A stretch of 35,458 bases of DNA, taken from NCBI GenBank assembly GCA_019649035.1, contig BMAT01007972.1, forward strand, positions 329,630 to 365,087, in the 5' to 3' direction. Within the stretch, counting starts at the first letter, position 1. Each line of letters opens with the position of its first letter. The translations under genes were made by a program, and so were the position numbers. The notes beneath the pieces were generated by a model. It was not told the origin of the DNA and searched no databases. It worked only from the letters and a program-made list of their open reading frames with translations. The DNA is from Elysia marginata (taxonomy: Eukaryota; Mollusca; Gastropoda; Plakobranchidae). This document shows, in pieces, positions 1 to 12,100 of the stretch.

Positions 1-46
1 ATAGCTATAACATTATTTTCTAAGATAATTATATAACGAAACTTAC

Positions 47-182
47 CTCCATAAGAGACAACTAAGGACAAGCACAATCAGAACGGCAGCAGCGCAACCA
101 GCGGCGCTAAAGATGAAAGGTTTAAAAGGAAGTCCCAATATACTTCGGTGAGATTCTTTAGATTTCCCAACTTGTGTGGAAA
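47..182 (-). CDS. Transmembrane exon: juxtamembrane segment plus TM helix
   Basis: The exon runs from an acceptor (tttttag) to a donor AG|GTAAGT. It begins in phase 1, matching the end of M34, and ends in phase 2, so the symmetrical 1-1 rule stops here. The first 25 or so residues are polar and basic (STQVGKSKESHRS). They are followed by a hydrophobic helix containing AAGCAAAVLIVLVLSCLLW and a terminal Arg as possible stop-transfer charge. The reading frame from M34 enters it without a stop. It must be followed by cytoplasmic exons left of position 1. Seen: hydrophobicity, splice signals and frame. Inferred: single-pass type I topology. Confidence 0.82.
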
Positions 183-3100
183 CTAAAAAGAAAGAGGAAA
201 ATAAAATTCAATTAATTTCATAAGATTAAAATGTTTGATATATATTATAGTCTGCACTTTGTTTCATTGCACCAAATAGGATGTGCACAGAGAAATGTTT
301 GATGGGCAAGAGTACTCTATCTTACATTATAAAATGGATGTCCTTAATTTGTTAATTTTGTGCGAAGGCTTTGCCCTTATAGGTTGAAAAATGCCATCAA
401 CACTTTATAACGGTCATAATCATTCTGACCCAACTATTTTAACCTCTCTATTTCTTTGACCTAATCTTTCTAGACCGTGCAGTCCATCATATGACTAATG
501 TCTGGCGCTCAGGATGAATGAGTCGGTTGTAGCAATTTTTTTTTCAACTTATTTATCTTATGGATCTGAACAAGACGTCAAAACATCAAAAATATCATAA
601 ATAAATTAGTACATTGTGGATAGATATGAAACATATGTGGATTAATAAAAAGAAAGAAAATGATGAAAATATGCAATTTTTCAATTGCGTTTCAACAATA
701 AATCAATATCCGATTTCGGATTCGTTCACCCTAGACGCGACATAAATGTAAAGTCCTCCCATTTTAGTCAGTTTAGACAAGATGCTCTGTGCATGCTGGA
801 TATCTGTTGATAATTTGCCCTGTTATGAGATAACCGCGTTTTTTGTTTTCGTCAGCTTGATCGATTAGTTTCTCAAATATAAAACGATCTAATGTCTTGA
901 GTTTAATGACCATTTGGAATCAATAATATTGACAAAGACCATATTAAATGTGACTTTAAGTCTTTCAAACGCCCGTATCAGTGTAATTTTTTTTAAATTT
1001 GAATGGTGCGAGTACATTTTTTTCCTTTATAGCCAGGTCACAACCCTCAGTACAATTTCTTTGATAATGCTCTCAGCGTTTCCCGTCACCATCAGCAAAA
1101 TATTCACGTCTCTTCGCGCATTCTTCACTCTAAAACCATGGCCAATTTCCAGGAAAATAATAGATCTTCTTGTTTCAGGCGCAAAGAAGCTTGCAGTTTA
1201 TGTCTTTTTATACCAGAACATTTTTGAAAGACTTTAAATACTAGACGGGTAAAGTTAACGAGCTCTACTGACTCACCCTGTGTGCATAAATCACCATGAT
1301 AGCCTGGCTCGCAGCCCTCGCCACAAACACCATTGACGTGGTGGCAAGCGTGGTCTCCTCCTGCACAATGTTTACTGCATTTGTCTCTACATCCCGCACC
1401 GTAGTAACCAAAGTCACATTCTGGGTTGTTTGCCAAAAACATCATGTTGAAAACAAAGAACTAGATAGTTTTTACCAAAACAGCCCACATGCAAACACTA
1501 TAAAGTCATCTGAGGGCTGTTTTGAGAGAGTGGACTCAAGATGATATATTTCATTTGTTAGTATTTACAGTTTTCAGTTTTTTGGTTTCAAAAGTAAGTA
1601 ATTATGTAGGGGTTTGTGCACAAATTTCGCACTTATAAATGATCCGTAACGTATATCATTACTCAAATTATATGGTATTGTATTATACCGCATTTAGAAG
1701 CACAATAGCAGTAGAGCCGATATTTAAAAGCAATTTATAACGCTTAAACAGCGATTACCGTACGAAGTGAAGTTTTCTACCATTGAAAGCATTTCCTAAG
1801 CTATGAACAAGAAAAATGAGTTTTAATAAAACATAATAGATGAGTTTTAAGAAATTAATTTTGAAGATTTCTCAAAAACCTAGTCAAATATTTGCTGAAG
1901 AATTTTCACATCATATGAAATTTGGCACATAAAGTCCATTAAAATTTTGTCCAATAAAAAGTTGTCGCTCCTAAATCAAAGTGCTGTAACGTTTTATTAA
2001 ACGACCACGAGAAAGTTTCGACTTTCGGGTATCTACCACTTATAAGTTAAAAAAAAAATCTAATTTACCATCAATGCATAAATCACCGTGGTAGCCTGGT
2101 GTACATCCCAGCTCACATGTGCCACTGATGTGATGGCATGAGCCGTTTTTCTCAGCGCAATGTTCACTACATGTTTTATTGCATTCTTCTCCGTAAAAAC
2201 CACTATCACATTCTGAAAAAAAAAATAATATCGTTTTTTCGGGGGAAGGACTTTTTTTTGCAATATCTATGATACCAGATCATGGTCAATATATTAAAGA
2301 CAATGGTTAATCTATAATTGAGTTACCTATTGCTTTTCAAAAACAATTTTAAGTGCGTCTTTTGAAATTTAATGAACAGAACGAAGTTTGAAGGGAGAAT
2401 TCTAGCTTAAAGTTCTACATGTATTGGACATTGATTAGTATTTGTTTTAAAATTAAAGGTAACGTTGGTACCCGGTAGTATTAAAAATTTCAGTCAAGCC
2501 ACTCTGGCAATGAAAAGAGACAGCTTCTTATTTGTGTGTCCACATAAAAAGTTGATAATAATTGGATTGAAGAAGTTTCAAAGAAAAAAGAGGCTTCAAA
2601 ATTATTGGAAACAATGAAAACACAAGTTTTGAGACAAAAAAAAAGATAATTATATAATATCTTAAAAGTGAAAGAGAATGAAAAAAACCGAAATATTTGG
2701 GAAAGGGGTGTATTGAATGACAACTAACCAAAATTATGTTAGCTTGTTATAATAAGCCTCTTGAATCTTAATCTGCTACATTTTGATTGAGAAAAAAAGA
2801 AACCAGATAATTTGTTAAAAGCATTTTTGCTTCACTCCGTGAGATTTATTTCATAACAAGCATACTTCGCATAAAGCAAGTGAATGGCTTAGTTCAACAT
2901 CGAGCCAAAACCCATGTTTAGCAAAAACCGAGTTAAAGTACTGCGGTTGAAAATGTAAGAGCAGATAATTAAGACTTGAAACGTTCGAACATGTACGATA
3001 GATATTTGGGAGTTATTCTGCTTTTCATAACAATGCTTAGAGTCATGTAGTGCCAAAGTACAATGGTTGTTGGCCCTTTTCTCGAAATTTTCTTACTGGA

Positions 3101-6100
3101 CTTCGGTAGAATGTTGAACGAACCCCTTCAATTGTATAAGTTGTATTTAGAAAAAAGAGCACCATCCACTTTCTGCTACTGTTCCTTTTTTGGTGATCAA
3201 AAGTAGTATAAGGTGGGTAATGAAACATCCATAGCTAGACTTACCCACATTACATAAAGCCCCTCTATAGCCTGGATCACAGCCCAGCTCACAGACACCA
3301 GTGATGTGATGACATAAGTTGTCTGCTCCTGCACAATGCTCACTACAGTTGTATCCACAACCTTCACCATAGATGGCGGGATTACATTCTAAAAAAAATT
3401 AAATTAAAAAAAAAAAACCTGAAACGTAGGATGAGTTTGGCAATGAGGTGGATTTTACACATATTTGTGTTAATTTAAAGATCATTAGAATGTCAACTAC
3501 TTTTCTGTAGTGGTGTAGTCTCAACTCACTTTGAGTACATGAGGCGTTCTGGTAGCCGGGACCACAGCCTAGGTCACAGTTACCACTGACATGGTGGCAC
3601 GAGTTGTCGTCTCCTACACAGTGTTCACTGCATTTTTCTCTACATTCTTCTCCATAGAAACCTCGGTCACATTCTGAGGATTAAAAAGAGAGGCTTATTT
3701 CCTGTATAAATCAGCATTGATCGCCGAGAAAGTTAAGATTTGTATGTCGTTGAGATTGGTTTAGTTATGCTTAATATGTCTGGCTATAGGTTTAAAATTT
3801 TTGGGTTTTTTATCATCCACTACCTGGTATATCTAATAATGAAACTTTGCTCATTAATTGGGTAAACGAGAAATACTGAGTTAAATCAAGAGAGGTTTTG
3901 ATAAGCACATACTGTTATTTTAAAATGGCACTCGCTTAACCAGCATCTGCTACAGTTTCTAAAATTTAGGCTATAGGATATCGTCCTGCATATTGTTTGT
4001 TTTGTTGTGTTCTAAGAGAGAGAGAATATATTTTAAACACAATAGCTACCTGGACAGAGGAAAAAATTTCGAGCCTTGCAGTTAGTAAAGAAAGGCCATT
4101 GACCTAAGGTAAAATATTGCTCCTGACAACTGCGTCACTTCACAAGCTAAAATTGGATATATCCGATCGATGCATATGTTGGAAGCAATTGTGTAGCGCT
4201 CGGAGACGTGTCGGGCCGCTAATTAATGTTTATCTATCATACCACCTTTTCAAATCACATGAAGAAATATCCTCAGAAATAAACTATGATATTATCGATA
4301 GTTTAGACTGTTTAAATTTTAACGTCTCTTTTGAACTACAAGTTAACATCAGAGACGGCGCTTAGGACAATTGAAAGCCTGCTGCCTCACTGTGATTTAA
4401 GGAGCACTTACATATACCACACCCAGTCACATTACCCTGACACTGCGCCCATCAGAATTAGCACTAAATCCATAATGCCAGACACTAGGCCGATCAGCTG
4501 CTATTACCAATTTTAAAGTCCTTGGTTTGACTCGGCCGGGAATAAAACCACGCACCTCCTGATTTCTGAGCGAGTGTTTTACCGCTAGGCCACAGAGCCG
4601 GTCTATATGATATTGAAACAAAAGTAAAGTGCATTCTTAATGCACCTTGAAATGAATAAAATCTACTTATTTACTTTGTTTTCATCAATTGATGAATTTG
4701 ACCTACCCTGTGTGCATTGTTCATGTTGGTAGCCTGGATCACAGCCCAACTCACATCTTCCATTGATATGATGACAGGAGTTGTCCTCTCCAGCGCAGTG
4801 TTCACTGCAGTTACTTTCACATCTTTCACCATAATAGCCAATGTCACATACTAAAGAGGTAAAAAAAAGTTGACAAAGACAACCGGTATTGGTGATAAGA
4901 TTAGGCCGAAAATTATCGTTCATATTGGAAAACCTCTTCAAAGCCAATTAGGTGCAGGGAAGAACACACCGATCTTGCTGCCTTAAAAGTTAAGGATAAA
5001 TATCATATTTAGACCGAAGGATTCCCCACATGTTTTGAACCATACACAGGATAAACTTCTTGGTATGAGTTATCTAAAACTTATGTTAAATTTATTTTCT
5101 AACAATCGTTCCTTTGCACTTGCCCTTTGAAAAAAAAAGATTTTAAATAATTTCGCTGTAATAGTGTAAAACAATTAATTGAGAGTGGCTTTTGGTTTAA
5201 AAAACTGAGTGATGAGTATAAGGACTTCTCACTAAAACAAGAGTATATTTAAATATACAGAACTAAGCAAGCAATCACTTTTGTTTCAGCCTGTGTACAT
5301 AAATCTCCCATGCACCCTGAACTGCATCCCCTTTCACAAATTCTATTGATATGATGGGAAAACATATTTCCACCAACACAGTGTTCACTGTATTTTTTTA
5401 CATCTTTCACCATAGTGCCCAATTTCACATTTTAGAGAAAGTTAAAACTTTGTGTGATCAATATCATAACTTGATATCTCGTTAAATAATAAATTCATTT
5501 CAAAGTTTTGAAACAAATTGTATTAAATAATAACTGGACTTTACAAAAGTGACAGCCAAAATTTTTTACAACGTGAAGTCCGTGTAGGGCATGCCATCTT
5601 CACGGTTTTATGAGACAAGTTTATAAATATTCCCTGATAGAACCCAATAGATACTTGCTTGGTTAAGCCGTTCCTTTGCACTGAATGTTGAGATTTTTTT
5701 TACTCAGGTATTGAAGGCTTCTGCACAAATGTCAGTTCGCCTTTCAGTAAATTGTAATTCACATTTATATAGAGACTATATGTCCATATGAGTCGTAAGT
5801 CGTAATTAGAAGGTAGTTAGATATCCGTATCACAGAAAAGCTTATTTTCTCGATTTTCAAATAGATGAAACAGAAAAGCTCTATCATGCTCTGTATTAAG
5901 TTATAGCTGTTTGAAGTCAACAGGGTTAGGACTTATTGAAATTTTAGAAAGGGGAGGAACAGCATTTTAAGTTTAGACGACTATATAGGTGCTGAGGCCT
6001 TAGGAACCATGCCAATTAAAATTAAACACCTAAAAATTTAAATTTGAACATCAAGTAGGTGTGAAAACTGTTTAGAAAAGGTTCTAGCATCAATATCTAA

Positions 6101-9100
6101 AAAATTGGCTTTTGCATACCCAATAAACTTTAAAAGCCTATATCTCCTAAGTAAGCCTTTGAACTTACGACTCATTTGGACAAAATGCGAGACAATATTG
6201 TTTTATATAATAAAAAACTGATTTTTTTTTTGGAATTATCATCACAACAATCACTCACTCTGCGTGCACAAGTCTCTTTGATATCCTGAATCACATCCGT
6301 GGTCACAAGTGCCATTGACATGGTCACAAGGGTCATTCTCTCCAGCACAGTGTTCGCTACATCTACTCTCACATCGTTTACCGTAAAAGCCTGTGTTACA
6401 CTCTACATAAAAAAATACAATAGCTCAAGATTTGGTGTGCTTCAACTGTCATTTTTTTAATCCAATTTTAACACTGAGTCACATAACAATTTTCCAAAGG
6501 TTACGGCATTTGAACTAGACTAGTAGACGGCAGTAGAAATATATTAAAAATATATTCGAATATAATTATAAGAATTTTAAAGGAATCACATAAACCTTAG
6601 AATCCGATGTCAATTTAAAAGTAATTGATGCATTTAGGAATTAAGCTTTTTTTAGCAATAATAGAAATTCACAATTCTACTTGCAAAAAAGGTAATTGGT
6701 TTAATTTTTTCTATTTTATAAGATCGAACAATCCAAAATTTTCGCAATTTAGCTCAGTACCACTTATCAAGTTATACAAGATTTCACAAGTTATTTTAAA
6801 AATAGACAGTGCAATTAGGAGAGAATTTTAAACAGATCGTCAAAACTAAGAAACAGATATCGATTTTTAAAAATTGCTATTCCATTACTACATTATCTTT
6901 CTGTAATAACACAAAGTATCATAGCCCCTCTTGTGTCTAAATGTATCTTTAATGATTAACTGAGCTTAAACTCAATAAAAAAATCCAAAACTTCGTCCAA
7001 AAGATTCAACTTAAAATTGTTTTTTAACAAGAGAAACAAAAAAGCCAGTAAAATACTCCTAAGGCTACAAATACTGACATAGCAGTATGAACTGCGTCTT
7101 TTCTTATTTTTTTTCTCTCGTTCTGGCTCGATCGATAAATACTTATTGTCCAGCGATTTTCACGGCACTTCAACAAAAAATATAAATCTATAGCTGATTA
7201 ACTACATCAACCACGTGAACTAGCCAATCTTATTATAATAATTATTCCTAGAGGACAAGTGTTGCAACTCTTTCTCACACTAGGAAAGGGTCTACTCAGA
7301 TTATTTCCTAAATTTTGAAAAAGCTATCTAAGTCTAACGTGATTAACAAGAAAACAAACAAACAAGGAAGCATACAGCAGTCGCTCATAGACTCACATCG
7401 ATATTCTAGCGGACATTGATCTCACGTAGACATACGCAAAAAATAGACTAAGTCGGGTGGAAGCCTACATCTAGGCCTATACTCGTATTCAGAGACTTTT
7501 TCTAGTCTAAAATTTCGGCCTAAATTTACACCCTGCCTGGAGGTGGACTATGGAGTAGAATTTGAGCCTAAGTCTCTTTCTTTCCTATAAAAAATAAATT
7601 TTGTTAACCTTGGAAAAACTTCAAGCCAAAATCAGAAGAATTCTGGTCAAATTGGGAAATTTTATAGAAGCTTCTGTTGTTTTGAGGATTTTCATTAAAT
7701 CCTTATCTTTAAGAAATTTTTAGATTTTCACAGAGGTTCCCCCCTTACCATGCCGTGTACAAAAAATAAGTTTGATACACTTATCCTTAAGCTATCTACT
7801 TTTCCATAACTTTATCTCTAGGATGTCAATTTGGCTGCCAGTAATTCCCTCACATTTTTACGTAGTTAGTCTTAGTTAAAAATTTTCCATGAATGGCGAC
7901 TAGACTAGAAAAAAGCTAAGACTAGTCACAAAAATTTTAGCCCAAGGCCTACGACTTTCCAATAAATCAGTTCATAGCCCAATATAACAAAGTGTTTTGC
8001 AACCAGTCAAAATGAGTCCCAAGTCGAAATTGGAAGGTAGTCAGATATTGGTATTATCGCAGAGAAGCTTTTTTTTCTCTACTTTTGAATACAGACAATA
8101 GAAACGGTATATAACGCTTCTGTATGAAGAAATAACTGTCTTAAGTCGGCAGGGTTAGAACTTGCGAAACTTCAGAAAGGGGAGAAAATAGTATTCAAAG
8201 TTTTGGTAAATTATAAAGGTGAGAAAGGCTTAGCAATCATACCAATTGAAACTATAAACACAAAATATGGCATTTCAATATCGAAAACTGTTAGGAAATG
8301 GTTTTAGCCTCAATATCGGAAATAAAAAAAATGCGTTCTGAAAAGCATCTATATACAAACTAAGACATTCCACTACCGATAACAGTTCAGTTTTAGTTAA
8401 ATGGATGTGACCTACCCTGTGTGCATTGTTCATGTTGGTAGCCTGGATCACAGCCAAAGTGACATGTTCCATTGACGTGATGGCAGGAGTTGTCCTCTCC
8501 AGCACAGTGTTCACTGCAGATACTTTCACATCTTTCGCCATAATAGCCAATCTCACAAACTAGAGAAAGCGGTAAGTCTCGTGTATATCATTTCAGATTA
8601 GACTATTAAAGTATAAAAATATCTGAGGCAGAATGAATTTGTAATGGGTTTCAATGGATTAAAAGTGATTACTATAAAAGAAACAAATGTTTACGGACTT
8701 GGAGGAAACATAATTAAACACATTTTGTTTCAGAGTCAAACTTTGATCAATAAAAGTATCTGTAGTCAAGTCAAGCGTCCAAAATTTGTCAAAAAAAACA
8801 TTTGGAACCAACTTACCTTGTGTGCACATATTTCCTTGGTAGCCTGGGTCACATCCCTGGTCACATGCCCCGTTGACATGATGGCAAGGGTTATTGCTCC
8901 CAGCACAATGTTCACTGCAGTTATTCTCACAGCTTTCCCCAAAGGAACCACTGTTGCATACTACAGAAAGCAAAATTTTCATATGATTACTTTTTTTTCT
9001 TACCAAATGATCTTATAGATTTGTTGGATTGTCATACAATCTTATTGTAATATAGATCGACATAAACTTTGCATCTTAGCAACATCTTTAGAATGAAAGA

Positions 9101-12100
9101 AAAATTAAAAGTTTTTACTTGAAATTATTTTCATAGTCATAGCATAAGTTGCAGTTTGATTTTAAGTTCTTGCGCAGTGACTATTTACATAGTTTTGTTT
9201 CAAAACCATTAAAAATTGTTTAGACAATTTAAGTTACAACTGATCCTTTTTTCTGATATAAAGCATGGCTATGAAAGCAGGACGTAAGCCCTCAAAACAG
9301 CTTCTGTGAGAAAAATTACGATTTATTTAAAGCAGCCACGGATATCGTCATTCAAAAATATATCCTTTTTGTATAAGCTAGACAAGATTGGCTCACCCTG
9401 TGTACAGTGAGCATTTTGATAACCTGGATCACATCCCAGGTCACAAGCCCCATCCACAGGATGACAGGAATTATTTCCTCCGGCGCAATGTTCACTGCAA
9501 TTACTTTGACATCTTTCACCGTAGTGCCCCATATCACAAGCTACAGGAAGCAAAATCTTTGAGTGAATAGATACCTGTTTTCTTCTCTAAATAATTCGTT
9601 TTTTTTTTATTTCAAACTTTAAAATTACTTACTAGAAGTACATAAGTTTTATTATACAGCAGCCGAAACTTCACAAGATCTACATCTTGAATATTGTCGT
9701 TTACCACATGTTACCAATATAAATTGACATGCTTGCGAATTGTCCCTGATCGCCCACTTTAAATTTTGGTTCACAATGCCCGTTGACTTGCATTTTTAAG
9801 TCTGGTACTGAAGACTTTCCCATAAAAAAATACAAGCGCTGGAAATATTGCAGCTAACGATAACATTAGTCAAACCGAGATCTTATAAATGATATGAAAT
9901 GATATAAAATTAATCAAGAACTTACTCTGTGTGCACAAGTCTCCTTGATATCCTGAATCACACCCTTGGTCACAAGTGCCATTGATATTGTCACAAGGGT
10001 CATTCTCTCCAGCACAGTTTTCACTACATGTACTCTCACATCGTTTACCATAGAACCCAGTGTTGCACTCTACGTAAAAATCCAATTTTTTACCTTAAAC
10101 TCTTTGTTATAATTTTTAATTTACTTGTTCGCGAACATATCAGGCAGGACAGCATAAACATAATTTGTAAAAAAAAATGTTAAAGGACTTTTTATATTGA
10201 ATCAGTTAACTTTATAAGTACCGGGGTATGAAAACTTTTAAAAGAATTGCATATTGTGAAGACCGATGCTAAATTAATAGGAATGTATATGCTTTTAAAG
10301 CAATGACAAAACTAAATGCATGACAATGCGGTGTCTTTTAAGTCTGCGGCTTTAGAGTAACCATGGGAGTTTTAACAACCAAACGCGAAATATCTTTTTT
10401 TAATCTTACATAAAAATAATGTAGTTCAAAATGGTTTTGACGAAACTTGTTAATCCCTTCGTCGTGATAATGGGCACAGCCTCTTTATAAACAATATAAT
10501 AAATGCGGATGGGTTTATGTTAAGTACTGGTGAAAGTACACCACAAACGCTTTATCATGATTTTTAGATGGATCAGACAGAAGGGAAAACCTGTTGGTTG
10601 TGCTTCAGGAAAAAAACATTTTGTCCATAATGACTACCGACAGAATTGCAACTATGGCCTTCATTCATGTCAGTTTATAGTTAAGATTTCTATTTAAAAA
10701 AAAAAAAAAAAAGTTTAAAAATGCACTTTGGTGTGGATTGAAATGGATCTAAGGTAAAAGTTTTCAAAGTAGCACTTAAAAAAAAAATTCATCGTTTACA
10801 ACCAACGATACACTTATGACCTAATTCAGAGCACAGTGATGTTCCATCACATTAATTGACGTTCTGGATTCCCATAAAAAAATTTAAAGTTGTGTCCACG
10901 AAATATTTGTAGTTATACTCCTCCTCGATGAAGGGGCATCGATATGATGAGGTCAGCTTATTCATTGTAAAAATAATCATAAACTTTGTCACAAATTTCG
11001 AACTCAAACACTCTTTGACAAGAGTAAAAAAAATATATATGTTATTATAATACTTCAGATGCTACAAACCGTAACAACGAATTGTAAGCACTGACTCCGT
11101 TATTTTTCTTTTCTAAGTTTTGGCTGACACGCTGGATATAGTTTGCCCAAATCTATTTACGATCGTTCTAAAAATGAAGTCCAGATTCCATGCATCTTAT
11201 TATAATGCAAGGAGAGGTGAACTTTCAGACAGAAAAGGCTTTTTTATGGGGGGCTTAAAAATTGAAAAAATCAGCCTATCCATTTTAAATCTCATTAAAT
11301 TGATGTAAGAGGGCATTTAGAATGGTCTTTGATTTCTGCAAATAATTATGGTTTTTTAATTCATGTGAAAATCGTAATGCCCATCCAATTTTTTTCTCCT
11401 TTTTAAATCTATTTTCGGTTTCACTTGAACGTCAAAATTTAATGAAAATTAATGTTCACCAATGTTCATATTCTAGATTTCGAAAGAAGGCTCTAGGCTT
11501 GCTGACGATGATAAACTTAAATGTAGATCTGGACCTAGATTTTCAAAAATCTAGATCTAGGTTTAGGAATAGTAGGGTCATTTGTGATTGAAAATCCTGC
11601 TCAATCTGTCAAAATTTACTCATCAACATGAACAGCCCCAGGAGTAACCAACGATGTTGTCTACAAAGAGATCCTCCAACAGTAATTAGCCGCGTGAACT
11701 ACTTGACCTCACACTTACAGCGACAGTATACACATTTTAAATAAACTTATGTTTAAATCATTTTATGTGAGCTATACATTGCGGTATAAACTTCCATATT
11801 AAATACATATTTGAATGGATGCAAAGGGATAACTACCGGTAATTTTTTTTTTCAGGTGATACATATGCGATTTATAAAATACTTATGAAGATTGGGTTAT
11901 AAATTTCCGGATAACAAAGTTTTTCTACATGATACTAATGTGATTATTAATTGCACAGTCCACTGACCCGTTTATAGAACGGGCTTTTCAGCTAGTTTAG
12001 ATAAAGTTCTACGTTTCAATTAGTGTAATGTCTCCAAACATCAATTATGGGAACATGGCAATCCCACTACTTGTAAAAAAATCTGTTAACAACAAGGTGT

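Noticed and set aside
914-1237. Plus-strand open frame of about 107 codons
   Set aside because: Hydrophobic but without domain signature, in an AT-rich intron, and opposite to the gene. No splice or promoter support.
2490-2731. Minus-strand open frames rich in Phe and Tyr as a membrane protein
   Set aside because: Composition follows from A-rich plus-strand sequence; two overlapping frames are equally open, and there is no conserved motif.
4530-4600. A functional tRNA gene on the minus strand
   Set aside because: A-box and partial B-box match, but the acceptor and T stems do not pair and no proper anticodon loop forms. Better explained as a SINE head.
8644-9018. Plus-strand open frame of about 124 codons
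   Set aside because: It is the antisense shadow of exon M27. The repeated exon composition keeps some antisense frames open.
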